Below are positions 53,780 through 64,000 of a stretch of 64,000 nt of DNA, in pieces (positions within the stretch are counted from its first letter, which is position 1; the number at the start of each line of letters is the position of its first letter). The notes beneath the pieces are model-generated. The model saw only the letters and a program-made list of their open reading frames with translations. It ran no database searches and was not told where the DNA came from. Origin of the DNA: Prionace glauca (lineage: Eukaryota > Chordata > Chondrichthyes > Carcharhiniformes > Carcharhinidae); NCBI GenBank assembly GCA_037974335.1, contig CM075760.1, forward strand, positions 6,941,432-7,005,431. The letters are read 5' to 3'. The translations under genes were made by a program, and so were the position numbers.

Positions 53780-54075
53780 CAATTTGTTATCCCAAACAGC
53801 CTAAGAGCTCATCTTTGGGGTGTGGGAGGAAACCGGAGCGCCCGGAGGAAACCCACGCAACCACAGGAAGAATGTGCAAACTCCCACAGACACAGACCCA
53901 AATCCATGCATCTGCACAGCCAGCAGTGCTAGTCACCGAGCTGTTGCGGCGCCCATCTACCGGTCCAGGATCAAGCACACACACCGACACGAAGTACTAG
54001 GCCACTCCCGGAACCTCCAAGAGCAGCCCACGCACAACCCACCGTGTGCATGCCCCTCGTTTGACAACAAAGTGG
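53780..54075 (-). repeat. tRNA-derived shark SINE
   Basis: TTTGGGGTGTGGGAGGAAAC, GCACAGCCAGCAGTGCTAGT and CATCTACCGGTCCAGGATCA; close to the copy at 14815-15050. The two share the whole 5' half, so they come from the same subfamily. Confidence 0.85.
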
Positions 54076-54169
54076 ACCGACACATGTGGATTAAAAGAGA
54101 CAAAACATGAACATGTAATACTACATTTCCAGTGTCGTCCCGAAGCTCTGACGCTTTTTACTACCATCT

Positions 54170-55830
54170 ACTATAACCCTCCATCCCTGTTTCGCTCATC
54201 TAAGTAAACCTTAAACGAGTCCAACGTGTCTGCCTCCACCACCAGTTCTGTACAAGTGTAGCATTCGGCGCCAGCTCTTATACTCTATACCCCTCCCTAT
54301 AAAGGCTAGCATACCATAAGCTTTCTTCGCAACCTTCTCCACCTGTGTTGCCACCGTCAAAGACTTGTGAACTGGCACTCCCAGTTCCCTCTGCATTTCT
54401 ATACACTTAATAGGTCTACCCTTTAACATGTAACTCCCCTCTACATTATTCCTTCCAAAATGCATCACTTCGCATTTATCAAGATTAAATTTGATCTCTT
54501 TATCTGCCCAATATACCAGCCAATCTATATCCTGCTGTATTGCCAGACACTGCTCCTCACTGGCCGCCAATCCTGCCATCTTTGTGTCACCTGCAAATTT
54601 GCTGATCACACCATGTCCGCCCTCTTCCAAGTCATTTATATATATTACGAATAGAAGAGGTCCCAGTACTGAGCCCTGCGGCACACCACTGGTGACAGAC
54701 CTCCAGCTAGAAAAGGACCCTTCCACTACTATTCTCTGTCTCCTGTTAACTAGCCAGTTTTCAATCCATCTAGATACTTTTCCCTGTATCCCATGAGCCT
54801 TAACCTTTTCAACCAACCTACCATGAGAGACTTTGTCAAACGCCTTACTGAAATCCATGTAGACGACATCAACGGCTTGTCCTTCGTCAACCGTTTTTGT
54901 CACCTCCTCAAAAAATTGTACCAGATTCGTAAGGCAAGACCTCCCCTGACCAAAGCCATGCTGCGTATCCCTAATCAGATCGCAATGCTCCAAATGCATA
55001 GACATCCTATCCCTAAGATTTTTTTCCAACAACTTTCCTACCACTGATGTCAAACTCACTGGGCTATAATTACCAGGGTTATCCCAACTGCCCTTTTTAA
55101 ACAACTGTACCACATTAACTACCCTCCAGTCCTCTGGGACCTCACCTGTGTCCAAAGAAGAGACAAAGATTTGCGTCAGAGGCCTAGCAATTTCATCTCT
55201 CACCTCCCTAAGCAGCCTCGGATAAATGCCATCAGGCCCCGGAGCTTTATCAGTTTTTATGCTGCCTAAAAACCCTAACACTTCTTCTCTCGTAATGGAT
55301 ATTTCCTTCAACTGGTCTACAGCTCTCTCCAAGACATTACAAGACACCAAGCCCCTCTCCTTCGTGAATACTGACGCAAAGTATTCATTCAGGATCACCC
55401 CCATTCCCTCAGACTCTAAGCACAGTTCCCCTCCTTTGTCCCTAAGAGGACCAATGTTCCCTCTAACCACACTTTGGTCCTAATGTAAAATGCCTTTGGA
55501 TTTTAATTAATCCTATCCGCCAAAGCCATTTTATGCCCCCTTTTCGCCCTCCTAACTCCCCTTTTGAGCTCCCTCCTGCTCTCTCTATATTCCTCCAGTG
55601 TTCTCTCCGTTCCCAGTTGCTTAGACCTAACATATGCCTCCCTCTCCTTCCTGACCAAGTCCTCAAAATCCCCTGTAATCCACAGCTCTCTAATCCTACC
55701 TTTCCCATCCTTCCTCTTTACCGGCACATGTCTTTCCTGCAACCTTTTCAGTTTTCCCTTGAAAGTCTCCCACTTGCCGACCGTGGACATGTGTTTACTG
55801 TGATTCTAACTTTTCTTTTGGAAATGGAAG
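54170..55830 (-). repeat. CR1-clade LINE (family C) with long RT frame
   Basis: The minus-strand frame 55470-54211 is open for 419 residues. It carries DKAPGPDGIYPRLLREVRDE, VVYMDFSKAFDKVSHGRLVE, SGVPQGSVLGPLLFVIYIND, SKFAGDTKMAG and FNLDKCEVMHFGRNN. An upstream frame (55790-55463) holds the linker (KRKDGKGRIRELWITGDFED). The catalytic FADD motif is FAGD here, which removes an active-site Asp. A short 3' remnant near 54170-54240 belongs to another LINE. Confidence 0.92.
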
Positions 55831-56194
55831 GATGCCGGTTTTAATTGTGATGTTGATTTGTAAACTATATGACATTTATCAGACAACACACAAAGACGCA
55901 CACACATATTCTGTCGTTCCCATTCTTTCCCCACAAATTGTTTCCCTTTCACACACACACACACATTTTCTTTGAACTGAAAACTGCATCTTGGCCTCCT
56001 GGGAGTCTTCAGAGACCCAACTAAATTTCAAATGGAATGAGGAACATTTTCCCCAACGCCATGTTTGCCGAGCTGGACATTAAAGGTCCCGTGGTCTCCA
56101 ACAGCTCCCTGGGCAACATTCCTCCTTTTAACCAAAATCAACAGAAATATATTCCCATGGATTGAGCCATTATCATCTGATGCTGCCCTGGCAA
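55831..56194. other. intergenic, no gene seen
   Basis: Contains a short CA run (about 55952-55966). No other feature recognised. Confidence 0.4.
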
Positions 56195-57010
56195 CATCGG
56201 GACATAGCCACAGGAGTAGGCCACTCAGCTCCTCGAACTGGCCCCACCATTTAATAAGATCATGACTGATCTGTGGCTGAATCCATTTTGGCTTCGCTAA
56301 GTCCATATCTCTTGATACACCTGTTCAATTAAAGAAGACCTCAGACTTATATGTAACAATTGTACCAGCTCCCACTGGCAATTGCCGAAGAGAGTTCCAA
56401 TCATTCACCTCTCTCGACATGTACTAATGTTTTCTATCAACTCTCCTGAAAGGCCTTTCCCTATTTTTTTCAACGATGGCCTTTTAACCTCGAACCTTCA
56501 ACTAATGGAAACAATCCTTCCCTGTAGGTATTTCATAGGTTTCTTTCAGAACAGCCCTCAACCTTCTGAATTGCAGAGAAAAATGTCTAAATTCGTCTGA
56601 TCTCTCCGTGCAACTTGCGTTGAACTCCGTCCAGAGTCAACATTTTTCCAAAGATATGTTGCCCATACTTGCTCACAGTGCTCTAATTGTGGTGGAACAA
56701 GGATTGTGCACAATTGGAGCACAACATCTGCCTCCGTATCCCCCAGTCCTTTGCATATGAAGGGAGGCATTCCATTGGTCTTAATGATTATTTTCTGCAG
56801 CAGATCGTGACATTTTAAGAAACTATGTGCCGAGCCCCAAATCCTGTTTGGCATCCACTAAATTTAGTGTTGTCCCATATAAAAATTATATCTTGATCTA
56901 TCATTTGGATATTTGAGATTTTGTCCCATTATCTAAGCCCTTAATGAATATTGTAAATAATTGAGGCCCCAGACAGATTCCTGCCGTACACCACTTCATC
57001 TGCATAATTC
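56195..57010 (-). repeat. old LINE, reverse-transcriptase end to 3' tail
   Basis: The minus strand shows a degenerate VLQLCTILVPPQLEHCEQVW stretch (56854-56558), upstream text matching the FADDT region (about 56880-56990), and the 3' tail motif GGGACATAGCCACAGGAGTA with ACCATTTAATAAGATCATGA at 56195-56275. Many disruptions. Confidence 0.78.
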
Positions 57011-57168
57011 AGCAATGGACATGTACAATTCACTGCACCATAAATTTTGGCACCTTGCAGAAAGGGATGTGATATGACATTAATGGATGTGAATTCTTGT
57101 TCCATTGATACCATCGATCATACCTGACAATGATAGTTTCACACTAACTGTAATTACAAGGTTTTGCC

Positions 57169-57513
57169 AGCAGATGGAAATAAATCTTGGTGGGTTACAT
57201 AACATGAAGCATGGACTGCCGCAATACACTGGACCCTGCATCTGTTCATTTTGAATTGGCCTCCATATGTATATATGTTAGAATGGACCCCGTCCATGAT
57301 TATAATATATTATAACATATAGCACGCTGTTTAAACTGGTATTGCACCAGTACATATCAATGTATACATCACACAATCACCTTGATCTGAATTTTTCCAG
57401 GTAGGATCTAACTTTGCAGTTCTACCACATACAGTTCTGAATGGTGGTGGACATTAAAGCAATTAACCGCAGCAGGAGCCTCAAATAAAACCTCAATTCT
57501 TAGCGATGTGAGA
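57169..57513 (+). repeat. left arm of 350-bp inverted repeat
   Basis: Reverse complement of 60252-60601 with about one mismatch in ten to fifteen bases. Landmarks: GGAAATAAATCTTGGTGGGT, GAATTGGCCTCCATATGTAT, TATAATATATTATAACATAT, CAATCACCTTGATC, TTTTTCCAGGTAGGATCTAA, TTAACCGCAGCAGGAGCCTC. Confidence 0.9.
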
Positions 57514-57529
57514 GCTCAGCAAATGGAGA

Positions 57530-58545
57530 AGATCAAAACTGAAACAATTGCTACAATCTTCCGCCAGAAGTGCCGAGAGGATTTTCCATCTCGGCCTCCT
57601 CCTGAGGTCCCCAGCATCACAGATGCCAGTTTCGAAGCAGCTCAATGCCTTTCACAGGATAAGATTGGAACAGGAGTAGGCCATTCGAGCCCGGGAGCCC
57701 GCTCCACCATGCAATATGATCATGATTGACCTGTGGCCTAACCCTGTGCTGAAGAGGTTGGACACTGCAAGGATTATTGGTCCTGACAATATTTCAGCAA
57801 TAATAATGATGATTTGTGCTCTGGAGCGAGCTGCGCCCCGGCCAATCTATTAAAGTATAGCTACATGACGATCACATACCCAACAGTGTGGAAAATTAGC
57901 AGGCATGCTCTACCGCAAAAGGAAGGGCAAATACATCCCGGCCAATTATCGTCCAATGCGATCTCACTCGATCAAAATAATAGAAAGTATCGAGGATCAA
58001 CCGATCAGTAATAATAATAATAATAATCTACTCAATGAAGCTCAGTCTGGGTTCCACTAGGAGCATTCGGTTCCAGAAATCATTTAAACTTAGTCCAAAT
58101 ATAGTGGAAATAGCTGTTTTAAGGAGGTGAGAGTGCCCACCCTCCACATCAACACAACACTTGACCGATGATGGCATCAAGAACCCTGAGCCAATCTGCA
58201 GTCAATGGGGATCCGGGGGTAAACATTCCACTGGCTTCAGTCACACCGAGTAAAGAGTAAGGTGGTTGGGGTTGTTGAAAGCCAATCAGCTCAGTCCCAG
58301 GGTATTGCTGCAGGAACTCCTCAGGATAGTGTGGCCTAATATTCACCCTTCATTAGAAGGTCAGAAGTGGGATGTTCACTAATGATTGCACACTGTTCAG
58401 CACATTCGCGACTCCTCAGATACTGGAGCAGTCCGTGTCCATATGCAGCAAGAATTAGTACACATTCAGGCTTTGGTTGAGGAGGGGAGAGTAACATTCA
58501 CGCCATACAGTGTCAGACAATGACCTCTTCAAGGAAGAGAGATTC
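57530..58545 (+). repeat. LINE reverse-transcriptase part (WNSLP-NS family), decayed
   Basis: Starts CTTCCGCCAGAAGTGCCGAG, goes through GGTTGGACACTGCAAGGATT, GAAGCTCAGTCTGGGTTCCA, CAGGAACTCCTCAGGATAGT (degenerate GVPQGS) and GGATGTTCACTAATGATTGC (degenerate FADDC). Stops and frameshifts throughout. At 57655-57745 a reversed CR1-like 3' tail (GGAACAGGAGTAGGCCATTC) is inserted. Confidence 0.75.
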
Positions 58546-58550
58546 CTGGC

Positions 58551-58790
58551 TTGGGTCACTGTCTGTACGGAGTCTGCACGTTCTCCCCGTGTCTATATGG
58601 GTTTCTTCCGGGTGCTCCGCTTTCCTCCCATAGTCCAAAAGACGCCCTGGTTAGGGTGCATTGGGCCGTGCTAAATTCTCCCTCAGTGTAACCCGAACAG
58701 ATGCTGGAATGTGGCGACTCGGGAATTTTCACAGTAACTTCATTGCAGTGTTAACATAAATTTATTTGTGACGAATGAACACATTTAACA
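58551..58790 (+). repeat. HE1-like tRNA SINE
   Basis: TTGGGTCACTGTCTGTACGG, ACGTTCTCCCCGTGTCTATA, TTTCTTCCGGGTGCTCCGCT and the 3' end TTTCACAGTAACTTCATTGC with AACATAAATTTATTTGTGAC. The 3' end is the one I recall for elasmobranch HE1 SINEs. Confidence 0.8.
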
Positions 58791-58794
58791 TTTG

Positions 58795-59765
58795 GGGCCC
58801 TGCGGTACCCCACTGTTAGCTGACCGTCACTCGGAAGAAGACCCATTTATTTCCACTCTCTGTTTCTTATCTGTCAATGAATTCTATACCGAGTCCAACA
58901 TATCACTCCCCATCTCACGTGCTTTCATTGGGCCTACCAATATTTTATGAAGAGCTTTCTGAAATATCTTCTGAAAGTGCAAATACACCACGTAAACTGA
59001 TTGCATCCCTCCCCCTCCCTAACCGAAAGAACCCCCACTTCCCCCATCCCCACCTATTATTTACACCCTTAAAAAATGCAAGTAGTTTTGTTAAGATAAA
59101 CATGTCTTTCTTAAGCCCATACTGGTTTCATCAAACTCTGTCCATGCTTTCCAAGTATTTTCCTATCATGGATTTGATAACAATCTCTAACTGATGCTAA
59201 AGTCAGTCTGTAATTTATCAGTTTTATTCTCTCTTTCTCTGTATATATCGGGGTTACATTTATCACCCTCTAACCTGTAGGAACTGTTTCGGCCTGTATA
59301 GAATTTTAGAAGATGGGCAGCAATGTATCCAACATTTCCTGGCCCATTTCCTTCCATGTTCTGGGATTACCAGGCCCGAGTGACCAACCAGAATTTCACC
59401 CTATTATTTTACCCAGAATGATTTCACTAATACTGGTTTCCCTCAATACCCCCTTGGTTCCCGAACATTTCTGGGATGATACTTGTGTGAAGGTAATGTC
59501 AAACTTAGTGTTCTATTCATTCAATATTTCTTTATTCCCCATTATAATTTCCCTGGATTCGGGCTCTAAGGGATTTACATTTATCTTAACCAATTCTTCT
59601 GTCTTCAGATATTGATATAAACGGTTCTAATTAATTTTTATGTTCCCTGCAATTTTACTTCCATTCTCTATTTCCCTCGTCGATTATTTGGATTTTTTGT
59701 TGAATTTTAAAAATCTCTGAAACCTCAGGCTTGTTCCTTCTTCTGGTAATTTTATGTAGCTTTTA
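58795..59765 (-). repeat. old LINE reverse-transcriptase region
   Basis: TGCGGTACCCCACTGTTAGC (GVPQ-side flank), GAAGAGCTTTCTGAAATATC and ATTTATCACCCTCTAACCTG are, on the minus strand, successive parts of a CR1/L2-like reverse transcriptase. No open frame survives. Confidence 0.65.
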
Positions 59766-59829
59766 AATAAGAAGTAATATTTCCTCCCCTGAAAGGCATC
59801 CGAGAAAAAGATGAGCTTTGATCATATAG

Positions 59830-59905
59830 GATTTTCACAGTAACTTCATTACAGTGTGAATGTAAACCCATTTGTGACGAAGAAATAAACTTCAAACCTT
59901 TAAAT
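59830..59905 (+). repeat. HE1-like SINE 3' tail
   Basis: ATTTTCACAGTAACTTCATT, ACAGTGTGAATGTAAACCCA and TTGTGACGAAGAAATAAACT. Only the tail remains. Confidence 0.7.
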
Positions 59906-60250
59906 ACACAGGATGTCTTTATCAAGTGACTGAGTTGAAATTCACCAGCTGCCAGGGTGGAACTGGAACTCCTGTCCCAAGCTTCTGGAATACTAGCTTA
60001 ATAATGATATTACTACACTACCCCGAGACTGAAATATCATCACATTTATTAATGGAATAATTGAACATTCAGTACTGGGTCACAGGTTGGATCGCGAGGT
60101 ATCTTGTGGGAATTGAATACGTGACAATTTGACTAAGAAATAATGTTGTTTCCATTCTTAACTGATCACAGAAGTGTTTTGGCATGATGACATTTAACTC
60201 AGTGCGCCTAAAGTCTGAGATCTATGTCCAATACATTTATACATTATACA
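59906..60250. other. spacer inside the inverted repeat, no feature seen
   Basis: About 59940-60010 (AAATTCACCAGCTGCCAGGG, then TTCTGGAATACTAGCTTAAT) resembles a short SINE piece. No gene. Confidence 0.4.
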
Positions 60251-60251
60251 C

Positions 60252-60601
60252 TATACTCTCACATCGTTAAGAAGTGTGGTTTTATTTGAGGCTCCTGCTG
60301 CGGTTAATTGTTTTAATGTCCACCACCATTCGGAACTGTACGTGGCAGAAGTGCAAAGTTAGATCCTACCTGGAAAAATTCGGATCAAGGTGATTGTGTG
60401 ATGTTTACATTGACATGTACTGGTGCAATACCAGTTTAAACAGCGTGCTATATGTTATAATATATTATAATCATGTCTGGGGTCCATTCTAACATATATA
60501 CATATGGAGGCCAATTCAAAATGAACAGATACAGGGTCCAGTGTATTGCAGCAGTTCATGCTTCATGTAATGTAACCCACCAAGATTTATTTCCATCTGC
60601 A
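60252..60601 (-). repeat. right arm of 350-bp inverted repeat
   Basis: Pairs with 57169-57513. The arms enclose about 2.7 kb of nested old retroposons. Neither arm holds an open frame of note. Confidence 0.9.
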
Positions 60602-60639
60602 CTATACATTTATAACACGAATACATTACAGATGAATTT

Positions 60640-61565
60640 ATGCTACATTCGGTTATTTCTCCCGTTGTGTACACTGAGCCATCTCTCTATTTATGCTACA
60701 TTAGTTACTCTCTATTAGTACTAGAGTAGATCACGGATCTGATCCTATTACATCTGATCCCATCTCTGTTTGTATTACACAGGATTTGTATATTTACATC
60801 CATCTCTGTTAATTCAACACATGACCATGTGTATGTTGCCTGACATTTAACTGTCAGAGGCAAGTCTTCTCCTGGCCTTGAGTCTTATTCTGACAGAATG
60901 AGAATGATTCATGGGAATCCATGTAAAAGTTCCATCAATTCATGAAATGACAAGGGGGAATAGATGAGATAGAGAAGGTCATATTGGGCTTGACGTTAAT
61001 CGTGTATAAGCTGCACTATCAGAACAGGTGAACATTTGGTTTGGTTCCCTTAGAACTGAACAGTTTATGGGAGATTGAGTACAGACGCTCAAAGTGATGA
61101 ATGAGAATGTTTTACTCATTAGAAACAAACTGTTACCCATTGACAAGAGGGCCAGTATACATAAGATTGATTACAATGCCCTAGGACATGTCTCTTTATG
61201 TGCTGAATGTGACTCAAATGATTCATTATTGCAACGGATCTTATATTTGTTTACCTTACATAAAATGCCACTTTATTCATTACTCCTATTTGCGTTGTAC
61301 CAGAGCCAGTCTTTAATTATATGACAGTAGGCCTTGTCTGTTTTTACACTACATTCGGTTCTTCCTCTCGTTATGCCACCCTCGGCCATCTCTCTATTTA
61401 TGCTGCATTAGGTCCTCTCAATTAATACGACAGTAGACCACGGATCTGTTCATATTTCATCAGATCTCATCTCTTTTTTACATTACACGGGATTTGTCTC
61501 TTTGAATGACATCAGAATCTGTCTCTGTTAATCTAACATACGACCATGAATATGTTGCCTGCCGA
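60640..61565. repeat. degenerate direct repeat, period about 710 bp
   Basis: 60648-60845 aligns with 61348-61560: CTACATTCGGTTATTTCTCC against CTACATTCGGTTCTTCCTCT, CCATCTCTCTATTTATGCTA in both (last base differs), AGATCACGGATCTGATC against AGACCACGGATCTGTTC, CATGACCATGTGTATGTTGC against CGACCATGAATATGTTGC. A further related piece lies at 61180-61290 and 62447-62560 (CATTATTGCAACGGATCTTA against CATTATTGCAATCGATCTTA). Confidence 0.7.
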
Positions 61566-62440
61566 GATATTATCAATTCCGATATAGTATGGGTGTGCCT
61601 GTCTGACACTAATCATTCTTGATTGGAGCAGTAAGTTTAATTTTTACTAATTTCGATAAGTAGCTGCGAGAAATATCTAATTGCTCTGTTATTGTGTGAG
61701 TAATATTCAGTTTGGACAATTTCTCAGTGATTCACTGGTATTCGGGGACAGGTCAATATCTGAATAATCGTACAGTGCTCATTACAATATCTTCAGACAA
61801 CCACCGTTGTGATACATTTTATTAGTTGAATATTGCACTGCTCTGTGTCAATTTGACACAGACGTTAGAGGTAAAGATTGACCTGTCTTATTTATAGCAT
61901 TCAACAGATACACTGACAGAGTGAGACAGAATTCTGTACTCGCAATATCGCCAGATGGGCTCCCACGAGCTAAATATCTATCCACTCATTAATTACTTAT
62001 CTGTTTCAGAGAGAAATAAAACGAAATCGCCGCAGAACGAGTGTTGACAGTTAGGTTATGTTTGAATATATATATATATATGTATATTCTGTAATTTGTA
62101 TTGTTACCTTCGAAATTATTTTTCACTTTCGGATGTCTTCATCTGCCTATGCCTAAGCTTTGTAATTCCCTCCCTAAATCTCCTTATTTCACTTTCCTCG
62201 TCTAAGTCAATCCATAAAACTGTCCCTGTATTGGCCATCCTTTCAGTCACCTGTTCAAATATCTCGTTGGTCAAAAGCAAGATGCTGTGGGTGCCCGAGA
62301 TCCGAACAGAAAATGCTAGAAACACTCGTGGATCATTCATAAGTGGAATGGTTTTCGGCTCTCTGCCCCCGCCTCTCCCCCTGCCTCCCTCTCTCTCTCT
62401 CCCTCTCTCTCGCACACACATTTGTTGTAGACATGTACAG
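61566..62440. other. intergenic with simple repeats
   Basis: An AT run lies at about 62067-62090 and a CT run at 62380-62412. Frames over the CT run are artefacts. No gene seen. Confidence 0.45.
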
Positions 62441-62984
62441 CAAGACACTGGGCCTTGTATCTTTATTTACTGCATGCGACTCATTTGAATCATTATTGCA
62501 ATCGATCTTATATTTGTTTATATTACATAACACACCATTCCATTTATTATTATATGATAACATGCCGTGAGAAATGCTACAAATCATCATTTCTGAATTC
62601 TTGTTCAGCCAAGAGGCCATTTCTGCTCCATTAGGCTCCATCTCAGATATGATTGTGTTCGGCTCTGTGTCATGCGCTGCTGAACTTTGTACGATATTGG
62701 ACACTAATAATAAAGCCAACACTGTCTCAGTAACAGGCTTTCTGTAAAATGCGTTTGCCAGATAGAAAAAAAAAATGACAGAACGAGGTGAAAAGATGGA
62801 AATTAGCTTTAAAAATGTAATGGGGTTCGAAGAATGTGTTTCGTCTTGTTAATAACTATTGGGTGTTGTTCATCATGTTTAATTGCTCTCGCATTTCCTG
62901 GAATATTTTATTGAAAGTTTGGGATGAAACTTGTAACATCCTCTTGTTCAAAAGAGATTGAGGAACAGAATGAATGTATGTCAC

Positions 62985-63195
62985 ATTGCACTGCAAATGG
63001 ACACTAAAGGACAATTCAACATGGCCACTCCAACTAACCTGTACATCTTTGGACTGTAGGAAGAAAGCAGTAAACCTGGAGGAAACCCACGCACATACGG
63101 GGTGAATGTGTAAACACCACACAGTTACACAAGGCTTATATGGAACCTGTGTCCCTAACAGTGTGAGGTACCAGTGCTAATCACTGTGTAAATAA
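62985..63195 (-). repeat. tRNA-derived SINE, old
   Basis: AAAGGACAATTCAACATGGC, CTTTGGACTGTAGGAAGAAA, GGAGGAAACCCACGCACATA and CCAGTGCTAATCACTGTGT: the standard SINE body in reverse, more diverged than the others. Confidence 0.72.
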
Positions 63196-64000
63196 TTGCT
63201 ATTAATTTTAAGCATGATATTGTAATTTATTCAGTATTACACATTCTATGTCTCAGTCAATAAATAAAGTTAATAAATGGCCCTGGACGCTCTTGAGTGT
63301 GATGTACACCTGGTCATTCCGCTGCCAAGGCAATGCATCTTTCAAATGATTCACTGAACTTCTCTCTTTCTCTGTCTCACACTGAACCTAAATCAGATAA
63401 CCTCTCTCCTCTCTCTCAGTCTCCATTAACTCACACAGGTTCCCAGGAGACGGATCTGACTCCAAGACTATTTCTTTCTTCTTCCTTAAGGCACCTTGTG
63501 ACTGAAAAGATAAAGCACAAAAATCTCAGGAGAGGTAAATTCATTGTAGGAACTTAACCATTTCACTCAATTAACCTCTCTCCTCTATTTCTCACACACA
63601 ACACTTTCTATTTCGGAATACCTCTGCGGATAAAAATGTTGCTTTAATTTTCCCCCTTTTCCCTCAATGGTAACCTTCAGTCCATCTTCCCTTCAATTAA
63701 TCTGTTTAAACCCCAAATATGGCCATTTTCTTGAATCATTAATATGGGAATGGGGGTGACTGTAATGCTGAGACCGGCAGCAATCTGTGTGACTGTTCTT
63801 GATGCTTTCAGAGTGAGTTCACCCTCACAGGCAGGAAGACTGTTCACGGTGATAACATCAAACTGGCCCCGGTTGTTTCATTCTCAGGTAACACAACTTC
63901 CTGTTTCTCTGCTGCCGGTTCCAAACCGCACATCTCACTTCCGAGCAGAAAATAAATCCAGAGACCACAATCTGGTGAGAACATCTGTCAGTGCGGCATA
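63196..64000. other. intergenic, no gene seen
   Basis: No coding region, repeat or RNA gene was recognised up to the window edge. Confidence 0.4.

Noticed and set aside
62333-62722. Arg/Glu/Gly-rich frame
   Set aside because: Spans a CT microsatellite; no other support.

Overview
The window is nuclear DNA from a cartilaginous fish, most likely a shark. The main evidence is a complete germline IgM heavy-chain cluster in the elasmobranch layout (one VH, two D segments, one JH, four constant exons, two membrane exons, all within about 21 kb on the minus strand). Supporting this are CR1-like LINEs with shark-style 3' ends, tRNA-derived SINEs resembling HE1, and a GPR139-like receptor of a kind that is expanded in sharks. 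The species cannot be named from the sequence.

Layout. 1-9.5 kb: nested CR1-clade LINEs; one LINE runs on the plus strand from about 2.95 to 9.0 kb and is split by younger insertions, including a minus-strand LINE that still has an open 750-residue endonuclease-end/reverse-transcriptase frame. 9.5-16.5 kb: a two-exon GPR139-like receptor on the minus strand, with SINEs, LINE pieces and a foldback element in its 4.9-kb intron. 17-19.3 kb: LINE remains and low-complexity DNA. 19.3-40.0 kb: the IgM cluster, read right to left: promoter, leader, VH, D1, D2, JH, a 10.9-kb J-C intron, Cmu1-4, the secretory tail, TM1 and TM2. 40-51 kb: the VH upstream flank and a diverged duplicate of it that carries a broken VH. 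51-64 kb: mostly LINE and SINE remains, a large inverted repeat and degenerate satellite-like repeats.

How the IgM cluster works, as read from the DNA. VH carries a 23-bp-spacer recombination signal, D1 has 12 then 22, D2 has 12 and 12, and JH has 23, so the spacer rule allows ordered V-D1-D2-J joining. All coding exons are open and all splice sites are GT/AG in one consistent phase (phase 1, until TM1 joins TM2 at a codon boundary). Cmu4 can run into a secretory tail with two polyadenylation signals, or be spliced at an internal donor to the membrane exons.

The most unusual non-coding signal is in the J-C intron, 1.0-1.7 kb upstream of Cmu1. There a roughly 20-bp tandem repeat is purine- and G-rich on the coding strand and rich in AGCT and GAGCTGGGG-like motifs, at the position and in the strand sense of a tetrapod Smu switch region. 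It is followed upstream by about 1.9 kb of TGAG-type repeat. Its role as a switch region is inference. No other protein-coding gene was found; most other open frames lie in repeats.
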